NCBI GenBank assembly: GCA_025331435.1
Contig: JAIWNI010000010.1
Coordinates: 248,001-312,000, forward strand
Origin: Choanephora cucurbitarum
Lineage: Eukaryota > Mucoromycota > Mucoromycetes > Mucorales > Choanephoraceae
Direction of reading: 5' to 3'
DNA length: 64,000 bases
Under the pieces are notes generated by a model that did no database searches, had not been told where the DNA came from, and saw nothing but the letters and a program-made list of their open reading frames with translations. Shown here piece after piece: positions 35,042 through 45,879 of the stretch (positions within the stretch are counted from its first letter, which is position 1; each line of letters starts with the position of its first letter). The translations under genes were made by a program, and so were the position numbers.

Positions 35042-36153
35042 GGCTTCTACTATTGTTTTATTTTAGATAGATTGCTGTCAGATTTGGGAGGTTTTAGTAC
35101 CTATCAATAAAGAAGAAGAGAATATTTTGTACATATTTACACATCTTTTCTAGGGCATTTATACGGGCCCAGAAGTCTAAATCTTGACACTTTTTACTTG
35201 CCAACTGTTTCTTTTTTGTTACAGAGCAGCTAACCAATTCTACTACGACGATATGTAGCACATATGCAGATGGATATGGATGTGCGCTCCAGCTGATTAG
35301 ACAATTAATACACAAATAGAAAAGTGCTTGTAGCTTGTCGTGACAGTTAAACCACAGCCTGTTTTTTTCTGACTCCCGTTGTTTACTAAAGGGCGTGAGC
35401 TGTACTATCATTAAGTTCAGTCTCACTTGTCTTCCATATTAAAGTTAGTGGGCGAACCTATCTATACTCAAGAAGGTCATAGATTGTTCAAAGATGGAGC
35501 TTGCTTTTATTTTATCTCTTGTTCATGTTTAGTTTAATAAATGGAGTAGAATGTTTGCAATTAATATATGCGGAATGACATGGCAGAGTTTAGGTAGGTT
35601 TGAGAGATTTTGAAAGTGTTGAACAGACAACAGCACAAAAACAGTTTCTCTTTTATGGCAGCAAGCTAAGCACCAATCTAATATGACGCGTAGATGATAA
35701 AGTGAAGCAGATCAAGGGGAGGAGCTTGTTTGAGTTGGTTTGTAACAGTCATACATCTGTCTTTTTGATTTGGTTTTGAGGCTTGATAATCCAAGACGCG
35801 TACCAGAAATAGAGCAAGCGCTGTAATGGATTGGGTTCAAATAGCAATAACAAAATAAAGATTACAAAGAGTAGTAATAAAAACAAAAAAGTAGAGATAA
35901 AGAAAGTACTAAAAAGTACTAATACAATCACAAAATTTTACAAAGTATAGACTAGGCACCATTCAAACGCATCCGCTGAATGAATGAAATGCTAAATGTG
36001 AGCTACATGGAGCTCCATTTCATTTTCATTAAGTTCAATACTGTAAGAGATATTCCTCAAAGACACACTTCAAGCCAAAGTATGTTTGGCGAGCACATCA
36101 AAAGACATCGATCAAACAGCAAAGAAATATAACAAAGTCCTCCTGCCTCTTAA

Positions 36154-36213
<60 letters not shown>

Positions 36214-37355
36214 ACGATCTCTCTCTCTGTTTCCTCAGAACATAGCAAACAAAGGTAAAAGGAGTACTTATCTTTTGGCTCGACTTGATAAGAGATACGA
36301 AATAGAAAGAGAAAGAGAAAAGAAGAAAAAGAAAAAAGTGCTTTTATTTGTTGCTATTAAGAGAATGAAATCAGTTGATCAAAGATCAGCCAATCAAAAG
36401 GATAAGTGAATGGTAGAATATTCACATGATCTTCTCATTACCCAATCATATATCCCCTTTTTTTTAAGGTTATTGCAAGCAGACACGCGTAAGCCGTGCA
36501 CAAAACATCACCCAAGCATGACAAATTGTATAGCTGTATATGCTTCTTGGGTTCTGATACTACACTTTTCAAGTTGAATAAATATGAGTATATGCTGCAT
36601 GAAAAAGTCTGATAGAGACAACTCAGTGATGTAAGCTAAATGCGTTTAAGGTTTTTTTGACTGCTCGTCACCTTCTTTATTGTATCATTATGTTTGATAT
36701 AGCTAGATGCCCAATGCAGTTTCCAAAGCAAGATTTTTTTTTAAGCTACTGGATTGCGCTTCACTATGACTCCATGAATAGTTTACATATTCCTTCAGAG
36801 AAGGCTGAGACGCAAGTAGTTTTAAAAAGTTTGCAGCATTCATTCGAAAATAAGTAGATCAAGGCTTTTCGCGAATAGGAATCAGTTTTTTCTTTTCTTT
36901 GGTCAATAAATAGAGCAGCTGTGTAACAGACACTTTGACGTTGTCATAACTCTTGCACTTTGAGAAAACTAAACACAATTTAGCCCTAATCAAAGTTCAA
37001 ACAACTGTCTTTATGTAATGACATTGGACTCGTATAGACAAGTAAAAAAAAAATGAAAGCAGAGGGTGATTTTTTCATCTTATTCTGCCTGAAAATTAAA
37101 CATGTTAATGCCTATATATAGCGTTTTTTATTCTTCAATCATCATCGTTCTGTATACGTCTTTAGTTTTTCTCTCTATTTCATTTCGTAACAAAGGCCAT
37201 ATGAACGAGGCTTTTGGAGCTATCTATCTGTTAATGACTAACGCAGATTAGAATAACTTGGCTATTTTAGGTAACAGGATTGAGTTATGCTTTACTCAAG
37301 CCACGAATTGGCATCCTTTTTTTTTCTTTTGCTTTTCTTCAATTTGTATACCAGT
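35042..37355. other. intergenic region with CA microsatellite
   Basis: 2.3 kb between URA5 and the MRG-family gene, both on the + strand. It contains a (CA)26 tract followed by a CT run and a purine-rich stretch (about 36300-36345). Small frames at 35094-35426 (-) and 36657-36857 (+) have no supporting features. Confidence 0.5.
36157..36208. repeat. (CA)26 microsatellite
   Basis: An uninterrupted run of 26 CA dinucleotides, then TACACACGAT and a short CT run. It makes a strongly biased short open frame that should not be annotated as a gene. Confidence 0.97.
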
Positions 37356-38484
37356 ATGACTACCGAACAAAGCTCTGATACAAATAAAGAACTACTTTTT
37401 AATGAAAATGAGAAAGTTCTGTGTTATCATGGTCCTCTTATTTACGAAGCCAAAGTAAGCAAAACTATTTTAAAACAAGGATATTCAATAAGTTTTTTCT
37501 TAATGATCGTAGATCTTGGAAAGGAACTGGATGGAAGACGATCCAGAATTAACTGGACCTTACTACTTTGTTCATTACAAGGGTTGGAAGCGAAGGTACG
37601 ACAAACAATAACAATTGGTTTCATAATGTAGCTAACTGTTTTGAAGCTGGGATGAGTGGGTGCCAGAAACAAGACTGTTGCGTTGGTCAGAAGAGAACTT
37701 ACAGATGCAGTCTCGACTAAAGGCACTTTATCGTGTCAAGCAAACAGGAAAAGATGCAACACGTAGTGGTGAGATAACAGACCCTAGCTCTTTGGGCAAG
37801 CGACGCCGCGATGCTAAGCAAGAAAAAGAAGAGGATTATCTGAGGCGTCCAGAAATACGCCTTGACATTCCTGACACATTAAAAGGCCAATTGGTCGATG
37901 ATTGGGAGAATGTTACAAAGAACCAACAACTCGTGACATTGCCTAGAACCATCACAATCAATGATGTCCTGAATCGTTATAAGCGCTTCAAGAAAGACAA
38001 AAAAGGCAACAGAGAATTGTAAGAGAAATGACTTGCGAAAGATAGATGTGATGTTGGTATTGATTTGATGAATGATAGAAACGAAGAATTGCTTGACGAA
38101 GTATTACACGGACTTCGAGTTTATTTCGATAAAGCTTTAGGTACAATGCTTCTATATCGATTCGAGAGACACCAATATGCAGATATCTTGAGACAATACC
38201 CCGATAAAGAGCTTGTTGATATTTATGGTGCAGAACACCTTTTACGACTATTTGGTAAGTACGCGAGGAATTAGTAAGCAACGGATAACTGAGTTGTCTT
38301 TCTTTTGTTAGTTCAAATGCCTAGCTTAATTGCTCATACCACAATGGACTCTGATGCCACTCATGTGCTTATGGATTATTTAGCTGATATTTTGAAATTT
38401 ATGCAAAAACAGCAAAAGCAACTATTTCAAGCAGAGTATGAAAGTGCTGCTCCCAGTTATGTTGCGCTTTCAAACAGCAATTAA
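37356..38484 (+). CDS. EAF3: chromodomain/MRG protein (NuA4 and Rpd3S subunit type)
   Basis: Five exons (37356-37454, 37513-37595, 37647-38018, 38079-38254, 38312-38484) give 300 aa. Residues ~15-80 are an MRG15-type chromo barrel: NEKVLCYHGPLIYEAKI, then NWMEDDPELTGPYYFVHYKG and WDEWVPETRLLRW with its aromatic cage. After a basic linker (GKRRRDAKQEKEED) the MRG domain occupies the C-terminal ~180 residues: RPEIRLDIPDTLKGQLVDDW, YFDKALGTMLLYRFERHQY and AEHLLRLF. This is the MRG15/Eaf3/Alp13 family, which reads H3K36 methylation within histone acetyltransferase and deacetylase complexes. The acceptor at 38078 was chosen over the one at 38045 because the latter would leave a 27-nt intron. Confidence 0.93.
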
Positions 38485-38659
38485 GACATACGCATTTATG
38501 TACACACACGTATATATACACTTAAAATAAATATGACAATGTAAATAAAGACAAGATATATTTACGGATGAGTCCGAAGACAAAGCCAAATGAGCTGATT
38601 CTAGTCGTGTCAATGAACTGTCTTGTAACTATATTGATTGCAATTAAACTACTATGATG

Positions 38660-41254
38660 TTATAACCTTGGAGGGAGAGGAGGAATACTTTGGTCTGCTG
38701 CATCAGGCCTAGATAGAGGTCGAGGCGATGTAGGTAAAGGAGGAGGAGATGTGGGCTGCTCCTGCTCTTGCTGTTGCTGGTGAAATTCTTTTTCTTCTTT
38801 AAAGATAGGAGGTTTGATAGCATCCTTAGCTGCTTCAATCGTAACCTCTTGAGACATAGGAGGCGGGGTAGAATAGCGTCGAGGAGGTAAGGGTGGTTTG
38901 TTGCTTCGATCTTCATTGGCAATGTCAGTTGGACGCTGCACAGTCGAAGCAGCGCGGTATCTTCCTGGCTTCTCAGATGGGTTGATCGGAGATGTATGTG
39001 ACTGATTGGTAGAGGGGGCTGAGAATGACTGATCTGTTCGATCGCTATCAGACAGATTAAACGAAGAGGACGACTGGCTTCTCTCTTTAGCACGCTTTTG
39101 CATGTTTGCTAACCTTTCAGCATATCTTTCTCGCTTAGACTCGTTCATTGTCTCATCTTCATCTTTTGGAGACTCATCTTCACTATCATTGTTTTGCATT
39201 TTCTTTGACAGATATTGACCGACTGCACTAACAATAGCATTCTTTTTGTTCATTAGCATGCTGCTGTTGTTTGTCGATGATTGAGCAGCATGAGCTTGAC
39301 GAACACTGTCTTGATGCTCTCGATCTGCAGATGGTAAAAACTGATTGATTTTGTTGAAGAATTTGCTCCCGTTGTTACTTTGATTGCTCCTGAATGAGTT
39401 TATGCTTTCAGTATCACTATGATCCTCTTCTGGCTTTTTAACCCGCTTTCGGATGTATAGACTGGAAGAAGACCATTTACTTGTTGAGCTTCCTGTTTCA
39501 GTAATCGAACGCTGATCTATTGACCCTTCACTAAACGAATCAGGTTTTCTAATTTCTCCATCTATTTCTTCCTTGTCTTCCAGTAGATTCTCTTCTTTGA
39601 GGATAGGTTGCATATCAGGAGCTGAGCGAGACCCCTCAAGCTTTTGCATGCTGTTCTGTTGATCTAGTGTAAGACCGGTAACAGATTCAGCACGGCGACT
39701 CTTGAGTTTGAGTACATCTGATGCAGGTGACTTTTCATGCAGCTCAGGTACTGTAGGTGCTTCTTTAAGATGATCAGGGGAAACGAAAACCTTACTTGAT
39801 CCATGAGAGGCATTGGATGACGATGAAGACGAGGATGTGGTAGACACAGTTGAATCCTTTCGTTCTGGTTTATGTTTATATGAAGTAGTTTTCTTGAGAG
39901 GTACCTTGACATAACTGCCAAAAATGCCACCTTTACCTTCTGATTGATAGAAAGGAGTGTCATCCATATTAGGCAATACAAATGTCTCTGCCATGACTTC
40001 CCTTATGCGTGACTCGATTGCATTAGTAACAATGTTTAGTTTGATCTGCTTGTCCGCCACAACAGGTGTAATGTTCCATTCCATCTCGGGCATTTCAAAG
40101 AAAGAAACCCAATAGCGATTAGTAGGTGGCGCTTTTATCTTAAACATCAATCTTCCTGCTAACTTTTTTAATTTGACAGCCAAGACGAGATGCATACGGA
40201 TAGGCTTCATGCGTGACGAATAAGACCAATTAAAATCGGTTTCGATCTCAATCGTAAGTCCGCCAGAGTAATCGACTTGTGCTTCAACCACCACTTCACC
40301 TTCTGGAGTCAGTGACAATAGCTTTGGATTGGTGATGCTAGGTACAGATTGCCCAACATCAACATTTCGAACATGAATTTCATCCAAAAAGGTGGGTCTT
40401 TTTGTCTTGTTGATTTTCTGTCGAATTTTCATATCCACAAATTCTTTAAGCCTGTCTGTCTTGTAGATACTTAAGAACAATCGACCAACAATAGCATTTA
40501 GCCATGCCGTTTCTCGCTGACCTGGGGTTGAATAAACTTGATGAATTAACCTTTCCAAGGCAGGACGATCAAAATGGGTGTTATCCATCCATATACAGTC
40601 TTCATGTGCTTCATTCGTGTCAGATAACTGATATTTTTTTGCGCGAAGTAATCCAAAGTACCAATCCTCCTTGTCTGTGTTGCGTGCACAAGTCAAGTAA
40701 AGTGTTTTTGCTGGATTGCAAGTTGTCTCCTCATCTGTATTTGACGTTTCTAAGGGCGTCTTTGATGTCAAATTGATGTCATTTTTTAGGTTCTTGGGTA
40801 CAATTCTTATCATAGTGGATCGGCTGAAAAGCTCGCCTTCTGTTCTGGATGCTGTATCTGGATATAAAGAAACTTCATAGTCGTTTAGAGACAACATCAT
40901 AATCTTTTCTTGTTGTTTTTCAGACTCGTAACAATACAAAGTGTCGCGCTCAAGTACGGCATAAGCTACTCCCTTCTTCAGACTTTGGTTGCCACCTCCC
41001 ACATAGGACATGATGCTGGAGTTGCTGCTTATTTCAGGCATTTTAGGATGGTATTGATTTATCAGTCGAATCCAACCTTTTTTTAGGACGGGCTCGTCAT
41101 ATTCATCTACTAGCAGTGGCTCTATGGTTGACTTTGACTCAGGTTTGAATGGCTGAATACTTTTCTTCGCGAACAGAAATGCAACAATGACAACAATTGG
41201 TAGAAACGTAACTCCTCCTAATATATAAATACATAAGAATCCCAAAAGAGACAT
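38660..41254 (-). CDS. SMP-domain lipid-transfer protein with PH domain (Nvj2/TEX2-like)
   Basis: A single exon of 864 aa. Residues ~9-30 are one hydrophobic membrane segment (ILGGVTFLPIVVIVAFLFAK). A PH-like domain follows at about 45-190, split by an insert. An SMP/TULIP lipid-binding domain spans about 230-435, with WLNAIVGRLFLSIYKTDRL, FLDEIHVRNVDVGQSVP and WNITPVVADKQIKLNIV. This order matches yeast Nvj2 and animal TEX2, which sit at ER contact sites and move ceramide or glycerolipids. The C-terminal half is long, Ser-rich and disordered, ending with proline motifs such as KPPLPPRRYS and PPLPPRL that could bind SH3 domains. The gene is convergent with the MRG gene (stops 175 bp apart). 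Confidence 0.9.
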   Translation of the reverse strand: MSLLGFLCIYILGGVTFLPIVVIVAFLFAKKSIQPFKPESKSTIEPLLVDEYDEPVLKKGWIRLINQYHPKMPEISSNSSIMSYVGGGNQSLKKGVAYAVLERDTLYCYESEKQQEKIMMLSLNDYEVSLYPDTASRTEGELFSRSTMIRIVPKNLKNDINLTSKTPLETSNTDEETTCNPAKTLYLTCARNTDKEDWYFGLLRAKKYQLSDTNEAHEDCIWMDNTHFDRPALERLIHQVYSTPGQRETAWLNAIVGRLFLSIYKTDRLKEFVDMKIRQKINKTKRPTFLDEIHVRNVDVGQSVPSITNPKLLSLTPEGEVVVEAQVDYSGGLTIEIETDFNWSYSSRMKPIRMHLVLAVKLKKLAGRLMFKIKAPPTNRYWVSFFEMPEMEWNITPVVADKQIKLNIVTNAIESRIREVMAETFVLPNMDDTPFYQSEGKGGIFGSYVKVPLKKTTSYKHKPERKDSTVSTTSSSSSSSNASHGSSKVFVSPDHLKEAPTVPELHEKSPASDVLKLKSRRAESVTGLTLDQQNSMQKLEGSRSAPDMQPILKEENLLEDKEEIDGEIRKPDSFSEGSIDQRSITETGSSTSKWSSSSLYIRKRVKKPEEDHSDTESINSFRSNQSNNGSKFFNKINQFLPSADREHQDSVRQAHAAQSSTNNSSMLMNKKNAIVSAVGQYLSKKMQNNDSEDESPKDEDETMNESKRERYAERLANMQKRAKERSQSSSSFNLSDSDRTDQSFSAPSTNQSHTSPINPSEKPGRYRAASTVQRPTDIANEDRSNKPPLPPRRYSTPPPMSQEVTIEAAKDAIKPPIFKEEKEFHQQQQEQEQPTSPPPLPTSPRPLSRPDAADQSIPPLPPRL

Positions 41255-41896
41255 TGTAATATCATAAAGAAAGAATGAAAGAAAGATGAAAAAATATAAA
41301 CAAGGGGAAAACTAGACTATTTGCATTGTCTTTTTTTATAAAAAAAAAAGAATAGTACTCGGCACACAGAGTTTGTTACACATAAAATCATAATAGCCAA
41401 TAACACTTTGGGTGTATGTATACAGCTATTCATGTTTGCTATTCTGTACAAACAAGCAATGGACAGGCAATGTAAAATAAATCAATTAAAGCTTGTTTCA
41501 AGCTTTCTTTTTTTTTTGATAAACAATAAAAGAAAAAGATTGATTAATTTCTACCAAAGAATAGAAAAACAATAAAAGGAAACCTTTCATTTGTTAATGC
41601 ATGGTACACTACACACCAAAAAAAATATCGAGTATAGTTCTCGATCTGTGTTACCCTATAGGTTCCTGTTCTTGACCGTCTTGGTGCCAAACAGTTTGTT
41701 CCTGGGTTTCACAAAACTCTAGCCATCAAACTATATCATTTCACTTGACTTGCATTATTTTGCTTCGTCTCACAAGGTAAGCGGGTATGGTGGTTCATTT
41801 ATTTATAGAATTTGCTTGTTTTAAAAAGAAGAAAAAAAAAAGCGTAGGTATCAAAAGCTGAACCTGCTGAAGTTGATAAAAAGACTGCTGTTATAA
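41255..41896. other. intergenic region upstream of SMP-domain gene
   Basis: 642 bp of A/T-rich DNA with several poly-A runs. It contains the promoter side of the Nvj2-like gene and the 3' end of the next minus-strand gene. Nothing further is recognised. Confidence 0.5.
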
Positions 41897-42717
41897 TCAT
41901 TCTAAAATATCCAGTATAGTCTCAATCTTTTCAGGCAAATGTTGCGTTTTCTAATTTAAAAGTGTTAGTTAGGAAACTCTTACAGCCTAATAGTTTTTAC
42001 CTTGATTATGTTTTTTGATAGTCTAATTGCGTCTCGGTATGCTTCAACTGTATTATCTGTCACTTCAATTGTATCAGTTGCCACTAAAAAAAAAAGATAT
42101 GCTAAATAAATTCAAGTTTGTTATGGATTTGTTGAGAGAGTTCTTACTGTCTTGCTCTTGGCTAACTATCTTGTATTCTACTTTGTCTATCTCTTGCCTT
42201 GCTGCAGCACAAATTTCGAGAGCAATATTTAGCTGTTTCTTAGGATACGTGTTTCTCATTTCAATTGCTTTGCTGAGTGTGTTATCCAGCTCTTGCTGTT
42301 TGTCTTTTACTTTTTGCTTAAGATTTTCATCGACAGGTTCAGTTCGATTGAAACTAGCTAACAACATAGGAAAGAATGAGTCTAATGACTTTGTAACACA
42401 TTCCTTCTTCCTCTGCTCTTACTTGAATCAATATCGCCTTCGAAATCGACAATAGAAAGGCATTCTGCAAGTGAAGAAATGATTTTATCCATTGACTATA
42501 TGAGTTGAGTCTTATGTACAGAGGAAAACGAGGCGAGAGAAGTATCTACCTCTTTAAGTTTAGGCTCCAACAATACACGTTTTCTTCTCAAGTCAGACGT
42601 CGCTGAAGGTAGTTCTTTGTCAACTACCTTTTGACAATAAACATCAAGTAAGTCTCTAATAGCAAGAAGATCTCTCGACTCTGAAGCTAATCTGTCTTTT
42701 GTTGTTTGTGAATTCAT
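41897..42717 (-). CDS. coiled-coil protein, possible Mis12-complex subunit (Nsl1/Mis14-like)
   Basis: Five exons on the minus strand (42717-42550, 42495-42423, 42357-42148, 42083-42001, 41950-41897) give 195 aa. The protein is almost entirely helical and charged, with heptad-like segments (QKVKDKQQELDNTLSKAIEM) and no enzyme motif. The C-terminal pattern (YRDAIRLSKNIIKKTQHLPEKIETILDIL: a Tyr near the start, a KxxxP turn, then a Leu-rich helix) resembles the ending of Mis14/Nsl1 proteins of the kinetochore KMN network. Length is in that family's range. The identity is a weak inference, while the gene itself is well supported by consistent splice phases. It shares a 196-bp divergent promoter with TRM61. 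Confidence 0.68.
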
Positions 42718-42913
42718 AACTTATAAGAAAAAGAGGCATGAATCGGTCATTCGAAATTCGAGTCACGGGTCAACTGCAGCCGATAGAGAGTATCAGAGTG
42801 GCTTATTAGGATTTCTTAAGGAAAATCCCACTTTCTTTTTTCTTTTCACTTTCTCTTTTTTTTTAACTGTATTTTATAGACCTATTTAGACCCAAGGAAA
42901 GAAGAAAAAGAAA

Positions 42914-44101
42914 ATGAGTTTCAGTGGCTGGAAAAAACACATAGAAGAAGGAGATATTGTCATTATCTATATGGTAAATTGAAAGAAAATGAAGGAAAAA
43001 ACAATGCATTGATTTGATTCTGTTGTCAAGACAAGAGATAGCATGTCACCTATTACAGTAAAGAAAGGTGATGCATTTAACAACCGTTTTGGCTCTTACA
43101 AACATGACGAAATGATTGGAAAGGAATTCGGTTCCAAGGTATATAAGCATCAAGCTATAAGTCTGTTAAGTACGAACCTTTTTAAACGAACCTACAATCA
43201 AATAGATGGTATCTGCCAATGAAAAGGGATTTGTATACTTGCTCCATCCTACACCTGAACTCTGGACACTCGTTTTACCTCATCGTACACAGATTTTATA
43301 TGTTGCAGATATTTCATTTATTACAGCTATGCTTGAGATGAAACCAGGCACCAACGTGATTGAATCTGGCACAGGCTCAGGTTCATTCTCGCACTCAATT
43401 GCACGCACCATTGCACCTACTGGTAAACTTTATTCATTTGAGTATCACGAAGAAAGAGCTTCAATGGCTCAAAGGGAATTTGACGAACATGGATACGGCG
43501 ATATTATTAAAATGCATCACAGAGATGTATGCAAAGATGGATTTCAATTAAAGGATCAAGTAAATGCTGTGTTTTTGGATCTACCTGCTCCTTGGGAAGC
43601 TATTGCCTCAGCAAAAGAAGCGTTTAAACAAGATCGTGTAGGCAAAATCTGCTGTTTCAGTCCTTGTATTGAGCAAGTAGCTAGATCAGTGACAGCATTG
43701 GATGAGCATGGATTTATCGGTATGTAAAGGAATACTTGTCGCGAAATGACTGTATGCAAGATTAGAGATGATGTGTTGACAGATCAATAGAAATCACAAT
43801 GTATGAATGTTTAATGCGTGAGCATACCGTTGTTCCTTACTCAAAAGTCAGTTTTGCTGATGCTGTTCAAGATGCTAAAGCAAAGCGACTGGATAGCAAT
43901 CACATCCCTGTTAAAAGAAGACTAGGAAAAGATGAACCAGTGCCAACACCAGAAGAAATTCAGGATTCAATCAACCTCATGTTAGTCTCAAGAACTCCAG
44001 GAGAAACAAGAGGCCATACAAGTTACCTGACGTTTGCTACCTTTTTACCTCCCTCTGCCTCTAATGCTATCTCAACTGAACCTGTTACAGATTCTAATTG
44101 A
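42914..44101 (+). CDS. TRM61: tRNA (adenine-58-N1) methyltransferase catalytic subunit
   Basis: Four exons (42914-42973, 43031-43138, 43206-43719, 43791-44101) give 330 aa. The N-terminal strand-rich part reads KEFGSK-MVSANEKGFVYLL with LHPTPELWTLVLPHRTQILY. The SAM-binding domain shows VIESGTGSGSFSHSIAR, YSFEYHEERASMAQ and the catalytic DLPAPWEA, all signature elements of Trm61/Gcd14. The end EITMYECLMREH..VSRTPGETRGHTSYLTFA is also diagnostic. It works with Trm6 to make m1A58 in the T-loop of tRNAs in the nucleus, which stabilises initiator tRNA. A Trm6 gene is not in the window. It is divergent from the coiled-coil gene. Confidence 0.95.
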
Positions 44102-44508
44102 ATAAAATAGAAAATGAACTTAAATGTGATGTGCATAATATACTTTTTGTTTAGTAATAGCTCTTCAACGCAAAAAAAAAAGGTAAGACTGAACATGGAG
44201 CCTCACTTGCGTAATGCGTTTTTGGATAAAAGAAAAGACTTGATCACGATTTATGCTCTGTTGTTATGGCATACTATAAACACAAAGCAGCAATCACGTT
44301 ATACAAAGCAAAAGGTTATTCACCACGATTCTTATCCTTTCATTTAATGAGCCTATTTTATGCGCCTGCTTTTTATGTTTCCGAATGAAAATGTATGTGA
44401 AACAAGCCAGTTCGTACATCAAATTTGAGATAGAAACGCTTCATTTTTTTCTTTTCCCCCCTTATTTCTAGTTTCAAGCACTTTCTCTTGTACAAATAAA
44501 CTATAGCA
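44102..44508. other. intergenic region between TRM61 and VMA6
   Basis: 407 bp of tandem spacer with the TRM61 3' UTR and the VMA6 promoter. A pyrimidine-rich tract (TTTTCTTTTCCCCCC) lies about 60 nt before the VMA6 start. Nothing else is seen. Confidence 0.5.
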
Positions 44509-45781
44509 ATGACTAGCGCACTCACTTATAACGAGAAAGAAGGCTTTGTTGATGGTATTTTGAGAGGCTATTATTCTGGCATCTTGAACTCTACACAATA
44601 CCTCAACTTTACTCAATGTGAAACACTTGAAGGTAAAATGACAAAATCTGTTCTCCTTACCAACAACTCACTGTTTCAACAGATCTCCGTCTTCAACTCG
44701 GTGCTACTGATTACGGCACTCTTTTGCAGAACGAGCCTTCTCCTATTGCTACCTCCACTATTGCCGAAAAATTGACTCAAAACCTAGTTGAAGAGTTTGA
44801 GTATATTCGTAGCAATGCAGTTCAACCTTTAGCTAAATTCTTGGATTATATCACGTAAGGTTTTCATCTTGTTCTGGTGTCCACTGGTGCCTAACTAAAC
44901 TCCCTTTTCTTTTTCTCTCAGTTATCAATACATGATTGATAACGTCATTTTGATTATTACGGGTACTCTTCACGAGCGCGATACACACGAACTTCTTGAA
45001 CGTTGTCACCCTCTTGGCGTCTTTGACACAATGCCCGCCTTGTGTGTCGCTACCACTGTGTCTGAATTATATAATACAGTTTTGGTTGAAACACCTTTAG
45101 GTAAAAATGACTACTATCATACGCGCTTTAACAATATATTGACAGTTTGTAAATAGCTCCTTACTTTTCAAACTGTCTCAGTGCTCATGATTTGGATGAA
45201 CTTAACATCGAAATCATCCGTAACACACTTTACAAGGCTTATTTGGAAGACTTTTATCAATTCTGTCAATCTATTGGTGGTCCTACAGCTGAAGTGATGG
45301 GTGAAATTCTTCAAGTATGTACAAAACCCTTCATTCGATCGAAACGACTCTTGACTGATTATTTTGAATATAGTTTGAAGCAGACCGTCGTACTATTAAC
45401 ATCACCATCAACTCTTTCGGTACCGAATTACCTAAGGAAGATCGTAAAAAACTCTACCCTACCATTGGACGTCTTTACCCCGAAGGTAATGCTCGTTTGG
45501 CAGTTGCAGATGAAGTGGATCAAGTAAAGGCTGTTTGCGAAGTAATTCATGAATACCGATCCTTCTTTGATACCAACACCAACAACAAGACATTGGAAGA
45601 CAAATTCTTTGAGACAGAAGTTGCCTTAAACAAACAAGCTTTCATGCAACAATTTCACTATGGTGTTTTCTTTGCTTATGTCAAGTTGAAGGAACAAGAG
45701 ATCAGAAATATCGTTTGGATTGCCGAATGTATTTCTCAAAACCAAAAAGACAGAATCAATAGCTATATTCCCATCTTGTAA
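44509..45781 (+). CDS. VMA6: V-type H+-ATPase subunit d
   Basis: Five exons (44509-44632, 44683-44854, 44922-45100, 45157-45314, 45374-45781) give 346 aa, matching Vma6 (345 aa in yeast). Recognisable blocks are [96 protein letters not shown] and [20 protein letters not shown]. It caps the proteolipid ring of the Vo sector on the cytosolic side of the vacuolar membrane and couples it to the central stalk. There is no membrane segment or signal peptide, as expected. Its stop is 98 bp from the convergent adenylate cyclase stop. Confidence 0.97.
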
Positions 45782-45879
45782 CCATAAGAACAAATGAATA
45801 AACCATCTTTATACATAATCACAAAAACATATACATATTAAATTTATTTAATCTAGTCTAAAGATAAAAGTAATAACAA

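Noticed and set aside
36086..36409. 107-codon frame with a His/Thr repeat
   Set aside because: It is created by the (CA)26 microsatellite and an AG-rich tract.
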